Made by a program: the position numbers and the translations under genes
The notes under the pieces: generated by a model
Told to the model about the DNA's origin: nothing
Database searches by the model: none
What the model saw: only the letters and a program-made list of their open reading frames with translations
DNA from: Clostridium zeae
Lineage (GTDB): Bacteria; Bacillota; Clostridia; Clostridiales; Clostridiaceae
Direction: 5' to 3'
NCBI RefSeq assembly: GCF_017312485.1
Contig: NZ_BMBA01000001.1
Location: forward strand, 310,001-374,000
DNA: 64,000 bases
Shown: piece after piece, positions 17,612-25,368 of the stretch
Layout: each line of letters begins with the position of its first letter
Position numbering within the stretch: position 1 is the first letter of the stretch

Positions 17612-18766
17612 TTAACACCCCAATGCACTTTCTAAATCTTCAATTAGATCACTTATATTCTCAATACCTACAGATAGCCTTAATAAATCTTCTGTCACTC
17701 CAAGTTTCTTCTTAATTTCAGCTGGAATTTCTGCGTGTGTTTGAGTTTGTGGATAGGTGATCAGAGTCTCAACACCACCTAAACTTTCTGCAAAGTTTAT
17801 GACTTTGACATTCTTTAAGATTTTAGCTACATCCTCCTGGTTTTTAACTTTAAATGATATCATTGAACCAAAACCAGTTGCCTGTCTTTTAGAGATTTCA
17901 TATCCTTTATGCTCAGGTAAACCTACGTAAAACACTTCTTTTATCTTAGGATGCTTTTTCAAAAATTCAGCAACTTCTATTGCATTTTCTTGACTTTTCT
18001 CCATTCTTATATGTAATGTTTTTATTCCTCTTAGTATGAGCCATGAGTCAAAAGGCGCTAAGGTTGCACCTGTAGATTTTTCATAAAATCTTATTCTTTC
18101 ATTTATCCATTCTTCATTAGTTACCACAAAACCAGCAAGAGTATCGTTATGTCCGCCAAGGTACTTTGTTCCACTATGAACCACTATATGAGCACCTAAA
18201 TTAATAGGTTTTTGAAAATATGGTGTTAAAAATGTATTGTCTACTATTACAATTAGATTTTTCTCTTTTGCTATCTTCACCACTTCATTGATATTTACAA
18301 CTTTCATCATAGGATTTGAGGGCGTTTCTATAAAGATGGCTTTAGTATTTTCCTTGATATTTTTTATTACATCATTTAAATCAGTGGTATCTATAAAATC
18401 ATGTTCTATTCCATAAGGTCCATAAATATCTCTAAATAATCTAAAGGTACCTCCATATAAATCATCAGAAACCAAAATATGATCACCAGATTTAAAAAGG
18501 CTTAGCACTGCAGTTACAGCTGCTACACCTGTAGAAAAGCCAGCACCAAATTTTGCTCCTTCAAGTCTTGCCACAGTTTTCTCTACCTCTTCTCTAGTAG
18601 GATTTTGCAATCTAGAATAATCATATCCCGTACTTTCATTCAAGCCCCCATGCTTGAATGTAGCTGTCTGATATATTGGAAAGCTTATTGCACCAGTTAA
18701 CGGATCAAATCCCTTACTTCCATGTACTGCTGTAGTCTCAAATTTCAGTAATTTTTCTGCACACAT
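17612..18766 (-). CDS. metI: Cystathionine gamma-synthase / O-acetylhomoserine-type PLP enzyme
   Basis: 384 aa. I choose the ATG at 18766 with GGGGG upstream; the longer frame would reach back toward the riboswitch terminator. Same PLP fold as its downstream partner (GFSTGVAAVTAVL, VHSGTKYLGGHND with the PLP lysine, SLGGVETLITYPQ), clearly a paralogue. Family members condense an activated homoserine with cysteine (or sulfide). First gene after the SAM-I riboswitch, so likely repressed when S-adenosylmethionine is plentiful. The symbol follows the Bacillus metI-metC arrangement; exact substrate preference is inferred. Confidence 0.85.
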   Translation of the reverse strand: MCAEKLLKFETTAVHGSKGFDPLTGAISFPIYQTATFKHGGLNESTGYDYSRLQNPTREEVEKTVARLEGAKFGAGFSTGVAAVTAVLSLFKSGDHILVSDDLYGGTFRLFRDIYGPYGIEHDFIDTTDLNDVIKNIKENTKAIFIETPSNPMMKVVNINEVVKIAKEKNLIVIVDNTFLTPYFQKPINLGAHIVVHSGTKYLGGHNDTLAGFVVTNEEWINERIRFYEKSTGATLAPFDSWLILRGIKTLHIRMEKSQENAIEVAEFLKKHPKIKEVFYVGLPEHKGYEISKRQATGFGSMISFKVKNQEDVAKILKNVKVINFAESLGGVETLITYPQTQTHAEIPAEIKKKLGVTEDLLRLSVGIENISDLIEDLESALGC

Positions 18767-18862
18767 ATTAAATGCCCCCTTAATATTTTGCTTATAAAAG
18801 TCGACAACAAAATTTTCAAGTCTGTTTAACATACTTATTCACATATATAATTAGTCTAAAGA

Positions 18863-18894
18863 ATAAAAAAATGCCAGAGAATAAACTCTGGCAT
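18863..18894 (-). terminator. Expression-platform terminator of the SAM-I riboswitch
   Basis: Minus-strand hairpin with arms ATGCCAGAG / CTCTGGCAT followed by TTTTTTTATTC. It lies between the aptamer and the metI start. Confidence 0.92.
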
Positions 18895-18914
18895 GTATTT
18901 ACTACAGAAATCTA

Positions 18915-19029
18915 TTCTCATCTTCCAGTTATATATAACTGCAGGAATTAGCACCATTACATAAATTAAATGAAATTTATGCTGGTTGCTGGGTTTCACA
19001 GGGCCAGTCCCTCCACCTCTCGAGATAAG
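18915..19029 (-). promoter_or_regulatory. SAM-I (S-box) riboswitch aptamer
   Basis: On minus it shows the S-box consensus in order: CTTATC, GAGAGGTGGAGGGACTGGCC, TGAAACCCAGCAACC, ATGGTGCTAATTCCTGCAG and closing GATGAG. SAM binding would favour the downstream terminator and shut off metI-metC. Confidence 0.96.
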
Positions 19030-19055
19030 TTAAAACTATTATTTAATTAATACAT

Positions 19056-19085
19056 ATTATATGCTTTGTATTAGTTTTCTGTCAA
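19056..19085 (-). promoter_or_regulatory. Promoter of the SAM riboswitch-metI-metC transcript
   Basis: TTGACA, 18-bp spacer, TATAAT read on minus; the -10 lies about 27 bp before the aptamer starts. Confidence 0.8.
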
Positions 19086-19175
19086 CATATTTTATGCAAT
19101 TTTACCAATTTAATAATTACTTTTTCATATCAATGGTTAGTTTAAAATTTCATATTTTTTTGTATAGTAAAAATT

Positions 19176-19207
19176 ATTATGGATTTATCTTACGATAAAT
19201 CCATAAT
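19176..19207 (-). terminator. Probable oleate hydratase terminator
   Basis: Fourteen-bp perfect stem (ATTATGGATTTATC and complement) with a 4-base loop, followed on minus by AATTTTTAC. Confidence 0.7.
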
Positions 19208-19275
19208 ATTAAACTAATATTCTATAAATTATATATCTAAATTACCCTCTTAATTATCTAATTTATTTTTTAATT

Positions 19276-21006
19276 TTATCTAAAAGATGTCTTTAGAGCA
19301 TCCTTCAAAACCTTAGGATTTTTCTTATATGGTGTTACTGGACAAATCTTCTTATCTTTTACACCAAATAAAGTATATATTGCAATTCTGGCTGCACGAA
19401 CAGAATATTCTTCAGTAAATACCATATCCTCTGGTATTTCAACAAATTGACTTATCATTGCAAAATTTGTTGACCCCTTTGGAACAACTTCTGGTCTATC
19501 AGTCTTCTTACGAGGTTGGAACTGAGAATCTATATACGGCATCATACAAGGAATTACATTTACTACGGTATCCATTATTTCTTCTGTCTTATCCTCCATA
19601 TGAAGATGATGTAATAGCTCTATTAATATTTCTTCACCAGTACATTCTCTCATAGGTTTCTTAACATAATCCCCTATTCTGTCAGTATATAATCCATATC
19701 CCCAGAAAATAGTTGTATCAAGTGGTTGATTTTTAAAATGTGGTTGAGCTGCAACTACTATGCTCATCAACCAATTTGAGTCTTTGAAGGTCATTAATGC
19801 TCCACTGCCAGGGGCGTTTGAAGAAAACTTTTCAATAAGCTTAAGTAACTTATTACCTTTACAAGTTACAGTAAAGCTCTCCCAGTTTGTTTCTTCATGA
19901 TGCCCAAAGAACGGTTCTGGATTTCCAAGTCCCCACTTTTTCTTAGCAACTTTAGCCCATAATTCTCCTGAAATCGGCTTATTTGTAGTATATTCTGGCG
20001 CACTATGCATATCGCCTAAAGTTGCGTTATCTGTCATGCATCCATTTATCATAATGCATACATCATCATCCTTTAGCTCGATAACTTTTTCCCCTTCACC
20101 ATCTTGTACATGTATTGCTGTTACTGTTATTTCTTCACCTGGTTTAAAATCAAGATCAGTAACAGTAGCATTTATACTAAAATCAACATTAAAACCTTCT
20201 AAAAAAGTTTTTAATGGAAGAATAACTGAATCGTATTGATTATATGGAGTTCTTGTTACACCTTCTAAAGTTTCTATACGGGAGAACTCAAAAATCATAC
20301 GATCCATATATCTCTTGAATTCAAATAAACTAGACCATTTTTGAAAAGCAAAAGTAGTCTGCCACATATACCAAAAATTTGTTTCAAAGAAATGTGGTGT
20401 ATGTTTAAACCATTGTTCAATTGTCATATCGTCAAGCTTATCTTCAGATGTAGCCATAAGCTTTCCAAGTGCCATACGATCAGCATTATTGAACCCCATG
20501 CTAGTTACATCTTGAATGACCCCGTTTCTGTCTATTAGTCTTGCTTTTGCATAAGTTGGATGTGACTTATCAAAATTTAATATTTCTTCAGTTACACTCA
20601 TGTTAGGCATATCTAATGATGGTACAGTTGCTAGTAATTCCCAAAAATTTTCATAAGTCTCTTCGTTTAGCATTCTACCGCCTCTGCAAATAAAACCATT
20701 TACTGCATCTCCAGCACCATCATTGCTACCACCAAGTATCTTAAGACCTTCTATTATATGAATATTTTCACCCTTAAAATTACAATCTCTTATAAGATAA
20801 GCTGCTCCAGCTAAAGAAGCCAATCCGCCTCCAACAAAATAAACCTGTTTATCTTCACTGTTACTAACTTTAGGTAAACTTTTTTCTGTTTTTTGGGCTC
20901 TGTCCTTTAACTTTTTCGCACCAATTGCTGCTACCGTTGCAGCACCAGCTATTGCCCCTAATGCAAGTAATATATTTACGTTATCCTTATTAGACTTTTT
21001 ACTCAT
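19276..21006 (-). CDS. ohyA: Oleate hydratase (MCRA family) with N-terminal membrane segment
   Basis: 576 aa. The ATG at 21006 is chosen: GGAGG is upstream, and the 13 extra codons of the long frame lack a site. Residues 11-30 are a hydrophobic helix, probably a membrane anchor. FAD Rossmann motif VYFVGGGLASLAGA at 55-68, HIIEG at 83. The conserved FAD/active-site loop reads RGGRML at residues 109-113, where many homologues have RGGREM, so the proposed catalytic Glu is Met. The C terminus is conserved (TDRPEVVPKGSTNFAMISQFVEIPEDMVFT in part). Adds water to cis-9 unsaturated fatty acids giving 10-hydroxy acids. Stands alone. Confidence 0.92.
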   Translation of the reverse strand: MSKKSNKDNVNILLALGAIAGAATVAAIGAKKLKDRAQKTEKSLPKVSNSEDKQVYFVGGGLASLAGAAYLIRDCNFKGENIHIIEGLKILGGSNDGAGDAVNGFICRGGRMLNEETYENFWELLATVPSLDMPNMSVTEEILNFDKSHPTYAKARLIDRNGVIQDVTSMGFNNADRMALGKLMATSEDKLDDMTIEQWFKHTPHFFETNFWYMWQTTFAFQKWSSLFEFKRYMDRMIFEFSRIETLEGVTRTPYNQYDSVILPLKTFLEGFNVDFSINATVTDLDFKPGEEITVTAIHVQDGEGEKVIELKDDDVCIMINGCMTDNATLGDMHSAPEYTTNKPISGELWAKVAKKKWGLGNPEPFFGHHEETNWESFTVTCKGNKLLKLIEKFSSNAPGSGALMTFKDSNWLMSIVVAAQPHFKNQPLDTTIFWGYGLYTDRIGDYVKKPMRECTGEEILIELLHHLHMEDKTEEIMDTVVNVIPCMMPYIDSQFQPRKKTDRPEVVPKGSTNFAMISQFVEIPEDMVFTEEYSVRAARIAIYTLFGVKDKKICPVTPYKKNPKVLKDALKTSFR

Positions 21007-21347
21007 ACCTTTTTCCTCCATTAACTTAAATAAATAAATTATCAAACTAGTGCAACCTAAGTTTTGGTATATAAACTCTTTAATAACAATTATAAGGCAA
21101 TGATTTTTTATTGTAATTATACAGTTTGTGTGGTTTGTCTAGAAACTGCACAATTTTATATAAATGATTCCAAAACTCATTGCCACAGATTCATGATAAA
21201 ACTTTACACACATTTGCGTTTTTGCATAATTGCATATTAATCTATTTATAGTTATTACACTTGTTTAATAGAGGCTATATGTACGAATATAAAGTTTTAA
21301 TTAGAAATTTAACACAAGACTATTAAGTTTTTGAAGCTTAAGTGAGT
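21007..21347. other. Intergenic region upstream of ohyA
   Basis: About 340 bp with no gene seen. Presumably holds the ohyA promoter; no recognised operator. Confidence 0.5.
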
Positions 21348-21539
21348 TCACACCTCTCCAGTACTTTCCTCCAATGCCTTTTTAATACCTGCTTTGAATC
21401 CTGCCTTAAACCCCTTTTTGTAACCTTTTTTCCCTGCTTTTTTAGCTTTCTTTTTTATGATCTTTTTAAGCTTCTTTTGTTCATTTTTGTTTCCGCTTCC
21501 ATATAGTTCATTTCCCCCAGCTGTGTTCTCATTTTCCAT
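21348..21539 (-). CDS. Small Lys/Gly-repeat protein
   Basis: 63 aa, ATG start with AAGGGG upstream. The N-terminal 20 residues are Asn/Glu/Gly-rich. Residues 21-55 are strongly basic and repetitive, with a KKGYKKGFKAGFKAG periodicity (about 4 residues, K-G-aromatic). Such tracts occur in spore-associated or nucleic-acid-binding small proteins, but no function can be assigned. No signal peptide. Its good ribosome binding site and regular repeat argue it is real; its size keeps the call tentative. Confidence 0.5.
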   Translation of the reverse strand: MENENTAGGNELYGSGNKNEQKKLKKIIKKKAKKAGKKGYKKGFKAGFKAGIKKALEESTGEV

Positions 21540-21919
21540 TACCCATACCCCTTCATTAAAATTATTATTTATAAATACATTTAAATTAATTATAAATCTG
21601 ATTCCCCCTGCAAATCCAAGTAAGAAATCCCCTCTGTTTTTTAGACTTGTTTACTGATAAAAAGAACTTTCTAAATGTAATTACTAAAATACTAAAAAGA
21701 TTTTCTTCATTTCAAAATAAGGGCACTATATTAAATAATATATGTCCTTTTCAAATTAAAGGAACTAAAATAAAGGTCTTAGATGAAATCTTACAGCCAA
21801 AACATTTAAATCAAAATTTAAATACATATGTGAAAATATCCTTTACTTATATTACGTGTGTCATATGCACTTTGGTAGATGTATAATATTAATATACCAA
21901 CTTTGTATTAGGGGGAAAA

Positions 21920-22417
21920 ATGTACATAGATATTGACAATAAAGAAAATAATCAAAGTTTTAATGAAAATTTAATTGGTGTTGCTCATATTGATTCTAGA
22001 GGTAAAATAAAGTCTAATCAAAAGATTTGTGATAATACCGTAGTGCATAATTTTACATTAACCGAATCTAATTTTAATACTAATAAAATTAATTTAATAA
22101 AGATACCTAGATGGTTGACTATCCCAGTATCTATTATCTTGTATCTTTATTTATTTTTAGATCACAATAAAATTTTTGGTACTTTAAACCTTTTCGCTGG
22201 TTTTTATCTTATGTATTACTTCTCAGAAAAAAGCATAAGATTTAAGAAACGTATCTTTTTTATAAAATTTATAATTATGGCTTTGATCACAATATACATG
22301 CTTTTCTTTGGAGTTGGAGCTATATTATCTGATTCTTTAGGCAGTACAGATGTAAAAAGCACTAATCAAACCCCTTCAATTGAGGCTTCATCAAATTATC
22401 TTTACTTATTTGTATAA
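21920..22417 (+). CDS. Orphan membrane protein
   Basis: 165 aa, ATG start with TTAGGGGGA upstream. Residues 1-65 are hydrophilic and Asn-rich. Three hydrophobic helices follow (about 70-87, 90-105 and 115-137), then a short Ser/Thr-rich tail. No family recognised. Closely followed by a strong terminator, so probably monocistronic. Confidence 0.6.
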   Translation: MYIDIDNKENNQSFNENLIGVAHIDSRGKIKSNQKICDNTVVHNFTLTESNFNTNKINLIKIPRWLTIPVSIILYLYLFLDHNKIFGTLNLFAGFYLMYYFSEKSIRFKKRIFFIKFIIMALITIYMLFFGVGAILSDSLGSTDVKSTNQTPSIEASSNYLYLFV

Positions 22418-22421
22418 ATGT

Positions 22422-22462
22422 AAAAGCATCCCGAATCTAAGTTTAAAATTCGGGATGCTTTT
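22422..22462. terminator. Bidirectional terminator between convergent genes
   Basis: Fifteen-bp perfect stem (AAAAGCATCCCGAAT and complement). It serves the rightward membrane protein and the leftward aldo-keto reductase. Confidence 0.9.
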
Positions 22463-22472
22463 AATTATATTA

Positions 22473-23396
22473 TTAAGGTAATTTATTTCCTGCTGCAAGG
22501 TATATTGAATACCATTCTTCTCTACTAAGTTCAACTTTTGAAGCTGCACAGATTTCTCTTATACGATTTGGACTCATTGAACCAACTATTGTTTGAATCT
22601 TTGCTGGATGTCTTAAAATCCAAGCTGTAGCTATTGCTGTATTTGTTACACATTTTTTCTCTGCTATTTCATCAATTTTCTTGTTTAGTTCAGGGAATTT
22701 ATCATTATTTAAAAATACCCCTTCAAAGAATCCATACTGGTATGGAGACCATGCTTGTATTGTTATATCTTTAAGTCGACAATATTCAAGAATACTTCCA
22801 TCTCTATCAACAGATCCATCAACCTTCATATTTACATTTATACCTGAATCAATCATTCCAGTGTGCATCACACCAAATTGTAATTGATTGATTATAATGT
22901 TGTTTTCACCTAAGTATTTATTTAGAAGCTCTATTTGCATTGGATTTTGATTACTTACTCCAAAGTATTTTACCTTACCACTATCATGTAGTTGAGTAAA
23001 TGCTTCTGCAACCTCTTCAGGTTCCATTAGAGTATCTGGACGATGCAATAATAAGGTATCCACATAATCTGTTTTTAATCTTTTTAAGCTTCCTTCTACT
23101 GATGCTAAAATATGCTCTTTTGAAAAGTCGAACATCTTACCTGGAACTATTCCGCATTTAGTTTGTATTATCATCTTTTCTCTTATATCTGAATTCATTC
23201 CTATTGCATCAGCAAATATTTCTTCAGATTTTCCACCGCCATAGATATCTGCATGATCAAAGAAATTTATGCCTTCTTCCAAAGAAACCTTAATTACTTT
23301 TTCAGCTTCTTCTTTGCTTAATGCAGCCATTCTCATGCAACCTAGAGAAATTTCAGAACCATCAATTTTACCATTACCTATTTTTATATTTTTCAT
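22473..23396 (-). CDS. Aldo-keto reductase (YcsN-like)
   Basis: 307 aa. The ATG at 23396 has GGAGG eight bases upstream; the nine extra upstream codons are dropped. AKR barrel features: LGCMRMAAL, FFDHADIYGGGKSEE with the catalytic Asp and Tyr, VDTLLLHRPD with the active-site His, FGVSNQNPMQIELL, and the C-terminal NADPH region AWILRHPAKIQTIVGSMSPNRI. Unlike the reductase at 11.8 kb it lacks a ferredoxin tail. Substrate unknown. Monocistronic. Confidence 0.9.
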   Translation of the reverse strand: MKNIKIGNGKIDGSEISLGCMRMAALSKEEAEKVIKVSLEEGINFFDHADIYGGGKSEEIFADAIGMNSDIREKMIIQTKCGIVPGKMFDFSKEHILASVEGSLKRLKTDYVDTLLLHRPDTLMEPEEVAEAFTQLHDSGKVKYFGVSNQNPMQIELLNKYLGENNIIINQLQFGVMHTGMIDSGINVNMKVDGSVDRDGSILEYCRLKDITIQAWSPYQYGFFEGVFLNNDKFPELNKKIDEIAEKKCVTNTAIATAWILRHPAKIQTIVGSMSPNRIREICAASKVELSREEWYSIYLAAGNKLP

Positions 23397-23600
23397 TACT
23401 TCGCCTCCTAGTATAACTTTCACTATAAATTATGAAAACCAACAATTGTTTACCTTTTTAATTTACTATTTTTATTGTACAAAACATTTTATCGAAATTC
23501 AAATGAAAACATTTTCTGTTTTTGAAAATATCCAGTTCTTTCTATAAGATTTATGGTATTTTCTTTATTACTCACCTTACTATAAATAACCTTATAAAGT

Positions 23601-23624
23601 AAAAGGTCTCTAAAGTGACCTTTT
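23601..23624. terminator. Short hairpin with T-run
   Basis: AAAAGGTC / GACCTTTT stem with TTTTT downstream on plus. No plus-strand gene ends here, so its user is unclear. Confidence 0.5.
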
Positions 23625-23657
23625 TAACGGCTATAAAAATTTCACACTTTTTTTTAC

Positions 23658-23690
23658 AGTAAAAAAGTTGGATCAAAAAGACCCAACTTA
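23658..23690 (-). terminator. rsgA terminator
   Basis: AAGTTGGG / CCAACTT stem followed on minus by TTTTTACTG, 11 bp past the rsgA stop. Confidence 0.8.
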
Positions 23691-23700
23691 ATATCACTAC

Positions 23701-24744
23701 TTATCTAGCAAATTGCTTTTTCTTATTAGTACTTTTATCTCTACTTAATAGCTTAGCTTTCTTCTCTGCAAACTCAGCCTCTTTCTTAAGTTTCACAAAG
23801 TTTTTCCATCTTTCAGTAGATAATTCACCACTTTCTAGTGCAGCTTTAACCGCACATCCTGGTTCAGTTTGATGCTTACAATCACTAAATTTGCAATTTA
23901 GCTCTAATTGTTCTACATCAGAGAAAGTAGCATTAAGACCATCATCAACAACCCACATACCAAGCTCCCTCATACCAGGAGTATCAATTATCATCGTACC
24001 ATTCTTTAGCATAATAAGCTGTCTATGAGTTGTGGTATGCTTTCCCTTACTATCATCTTCTCTAATACCATTTACACGCATTATCTCTTCTTCAGCTATA
24101 GCATTTACCAATGATGACTTTCCTACACCGGATGATCCGAGAAGCACAATTGTTTTTCCTGGTTTTACAAAGTCTTTAATTTCATCAAATCCCTGTCCTG
24201 TATATGAACTTACAGCAATGATTGGTACACCAATGGCTACTGTTTCTAATTCAGCTATATAGCTTTCATAAGCATCACATAAATCTGCTTTAGTAAGAAT
24301 TATAACAGGGTTTGCTCCACTCTCCCAAGCACAAGTCAAATAGCGTTCAATTCTCTTTATACTAAAATCATAGTTAAGTGATGTCACGATAAATACATAA
24401 TCAAAATTTGTTGCAACTATCTGTTCTTTTTCATTAAAAGAATCAATTCTAGCAAACTTGCTTTTTCTATCAAGAACCTTATATATTATGTCATCTCCCA
24501 TAGGATTTTTCTTTACTAAAACAAAGTCTCCTATTGCTGGATACACACTGCTTGCACTATCATTATAAAAAATTGATCCTTTAAGCTTTGCACTATTTTC
24601 ACCTTCACTAGTCATAAGTTTGTAGTATTCTCTATGCACTTCAAGAATCCTTGCTGGTACTAGTTCACTACAATCCATCTGAGTTTCATCTATTTGTCTT
24701 TCATAAAATTCATTATATCCATATTGTTTTATAATATTGTTCAT
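23701..24744 (-). CDS. rsgA: Ribosome small-subunit-dependent GTPase A (RsgA/YjeQ family)
   Basis: 347 aa, ATG start with GGAGG six bases upstream. Circularly permuted GTPase: the G4-like ILTKAD comes before G1 GSSGVGKSSLVNA, then G3 DTPGMRELG. N-terminal OB-fold (ARILEVHREYYKLM). C-terminal zinc knuckle CKFSDCKHQTEPGC and a Lys-rich tail. RsgA acts in 30S maturation. The protein is long, and the gene stands alone rather than beside the prkC/stp group where the housekeeping copy usually lies. It may therefore be a second, stress-linked paralogue. It has an unusual regulatory leader, described separately. Confidence 0.88.
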   Translation of the reverse strand: MNNIIKQYGYNEFYERQIDETQMDCSELVPARILEVHREYYKLMTSEGENSAKLKGSIFYNDSASSVYPAIGDFVLVKKNPMGDDIIYKVLDRKSKFARIDSFNEKEQIVATNFDYVFIVTSLNYDFSIKRIERYLTCAWESGANPVIILTKADLCDAYESYIAELETVAIGVPIIAVSSYTGQGFDEIKDFVKPGKTIVLLGSSGVGKSSLVNAIAEEEIMRVNGIREDDSKGKHTTTHRQLIMLKNGTMIIDTPGMRELGMWVVDDGLNATFSDVEQLELNCKFSDCKHQTEPGCAVKAALESGELSTERWKNFVKLKKEAEFAEKKAKLLSRDKSTNKKKQFAR

Positions 24745-24805
24745 CTAATTCCTCCAAATTTATATAGTTGTTTTCTATCTTAAAATTACCTGTTAAAATC
24801 ACCAT
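24713..24805 (-). CDS. 30-codon upstream ORF overlapping the rsgA start
   Basis: ATG with a textbook AAAAGGAGTGATTTAAT site. The frame (MVILTGNFKIENNYINLEEL...) runs past the rsgA ATG at 24744 in another frame and ends 32 bp inside rsgA. Such an overlap can couple translation of rsgA to that of the small ORF. No homology known; proposed regulatory ORF. Confidence 0.5.
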   Translation of the reverse strand: MVILTGNFKIENNYINLEELDEQYYKTIWI

Positions 24806-24900
24806 ATTAAATCACTCCTTTTAAAAAAATTTGTTTTTGTATCAATATTTTGATATAAGTTTTTAATGTCTGATTTTTGTTTTAGTCTAAAAATGGGCAT

Positions 24901-24946
24901 AAAAATACCGTAGATAAACAACCCTTAATGTGCTGCTATCTACGGT
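24901..24946 (-). terminator. Second attenuator terminator in the rsgA leader
   Basis: Ten-bp perfect stem (ACCGTAGATA / TATCTACGGT) with a 20-base loop, followed on minus by ATTTTT. It lies before rsgA, so it must be read through for expression. Confidence 0.7.
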
Positions 24947-24959
24947 TAAAACTTGCAGA

Positions 24960-24985
24960 GTTATATAGCTTTTAAGCTATATAAC
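24960..24985 (-). promoter_or_regulatory. Middle hairpin of the rsgA leader
   Basis: Perfect 12-bp palindrome arms (GTTATATAGCTT / AAGCTATATAAC). No T-run. Its 5' arm is also complementary to TATATAAC further upstream in the leader, which could form an alternative pairing. Confidence 0.55.
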
Positions 24986-24989
24986 GGTA

Positions 24990-25018
24990 CAAAAAAAACA
25001 CGACCTTCCTGCCGTGTT
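24990..25018 (-). terminator. First attenuator terminator in the rsgA leader
   Basis: AACACG / CGTGTT stem followed by eight T on minus, about 110 bp downstream of the leader-peptide ORF. Confidence 0.75.
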
Positions 25019-25128
25019 ACTAATCCATTTTAGACAGTATATTATGAAAGGTTATATATTACTGCAAAAATACAACACAAACAAAGGGCATGCTTACCCT
25101 ACAGTTATATTCTTGCCCATATTTAGTT

Positions 25129-25161
25129 TTAGACTGCAATCACCTTTAAATTTGCATTCAT
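25129..25161 (-). CDS. 10-codon leader peptide MNANLKVIAV upstream of rsgA
   Basis: ATG preceded by AAAGGAGTG at good spacing, about 47 nt from the predicted transcription start, stop TAA. It is followed by two intrinsic terminators and then rsgA. Its last codons contain TTGCAG, complementary to CTGCAA just after the middle hairpin. Position and strength of the site suggest a ribosome-sensing leader peptide. Confidence 0.6.
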   Translation of the reverse strand: MNANLKVIAV

Positions 25162-25214
25162 AAAACAACACTCCTTTCAATGCAAAATACTATTATTAGT
25201 ACTTTTATATTTTC

Positions 25215-25243
25215 ATTGTATTTAATTATGTAATTTTTGTCAA
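25215..25243 (-). promoter_or_regulatory. Promoter of the rsgA leader transcript
   Basis: Read on minus: TTGACA, 17-bp spacer, TACAAT. It gives a leader of about 460 nt before rsgA. The remainder of the region up to 25368 shows no gene. Confidence 0.75.
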
Positions 25244-25368
25244 CTAATTTATTCTATGTTTTACTAATCACACATTCTTAACAACCCAAATCTATTTGTT
25301 ATATTAATTAAATAATTACTTATACTATAAAAGACTTAATTGATAAATTTACTTTTAGGAGTTTAACT

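Noticed and set aside
21647-21886. 79-aa plus-strand frame
   Set aside because: No ribosome binding site, random-looking composition, and not followed by a terminator.
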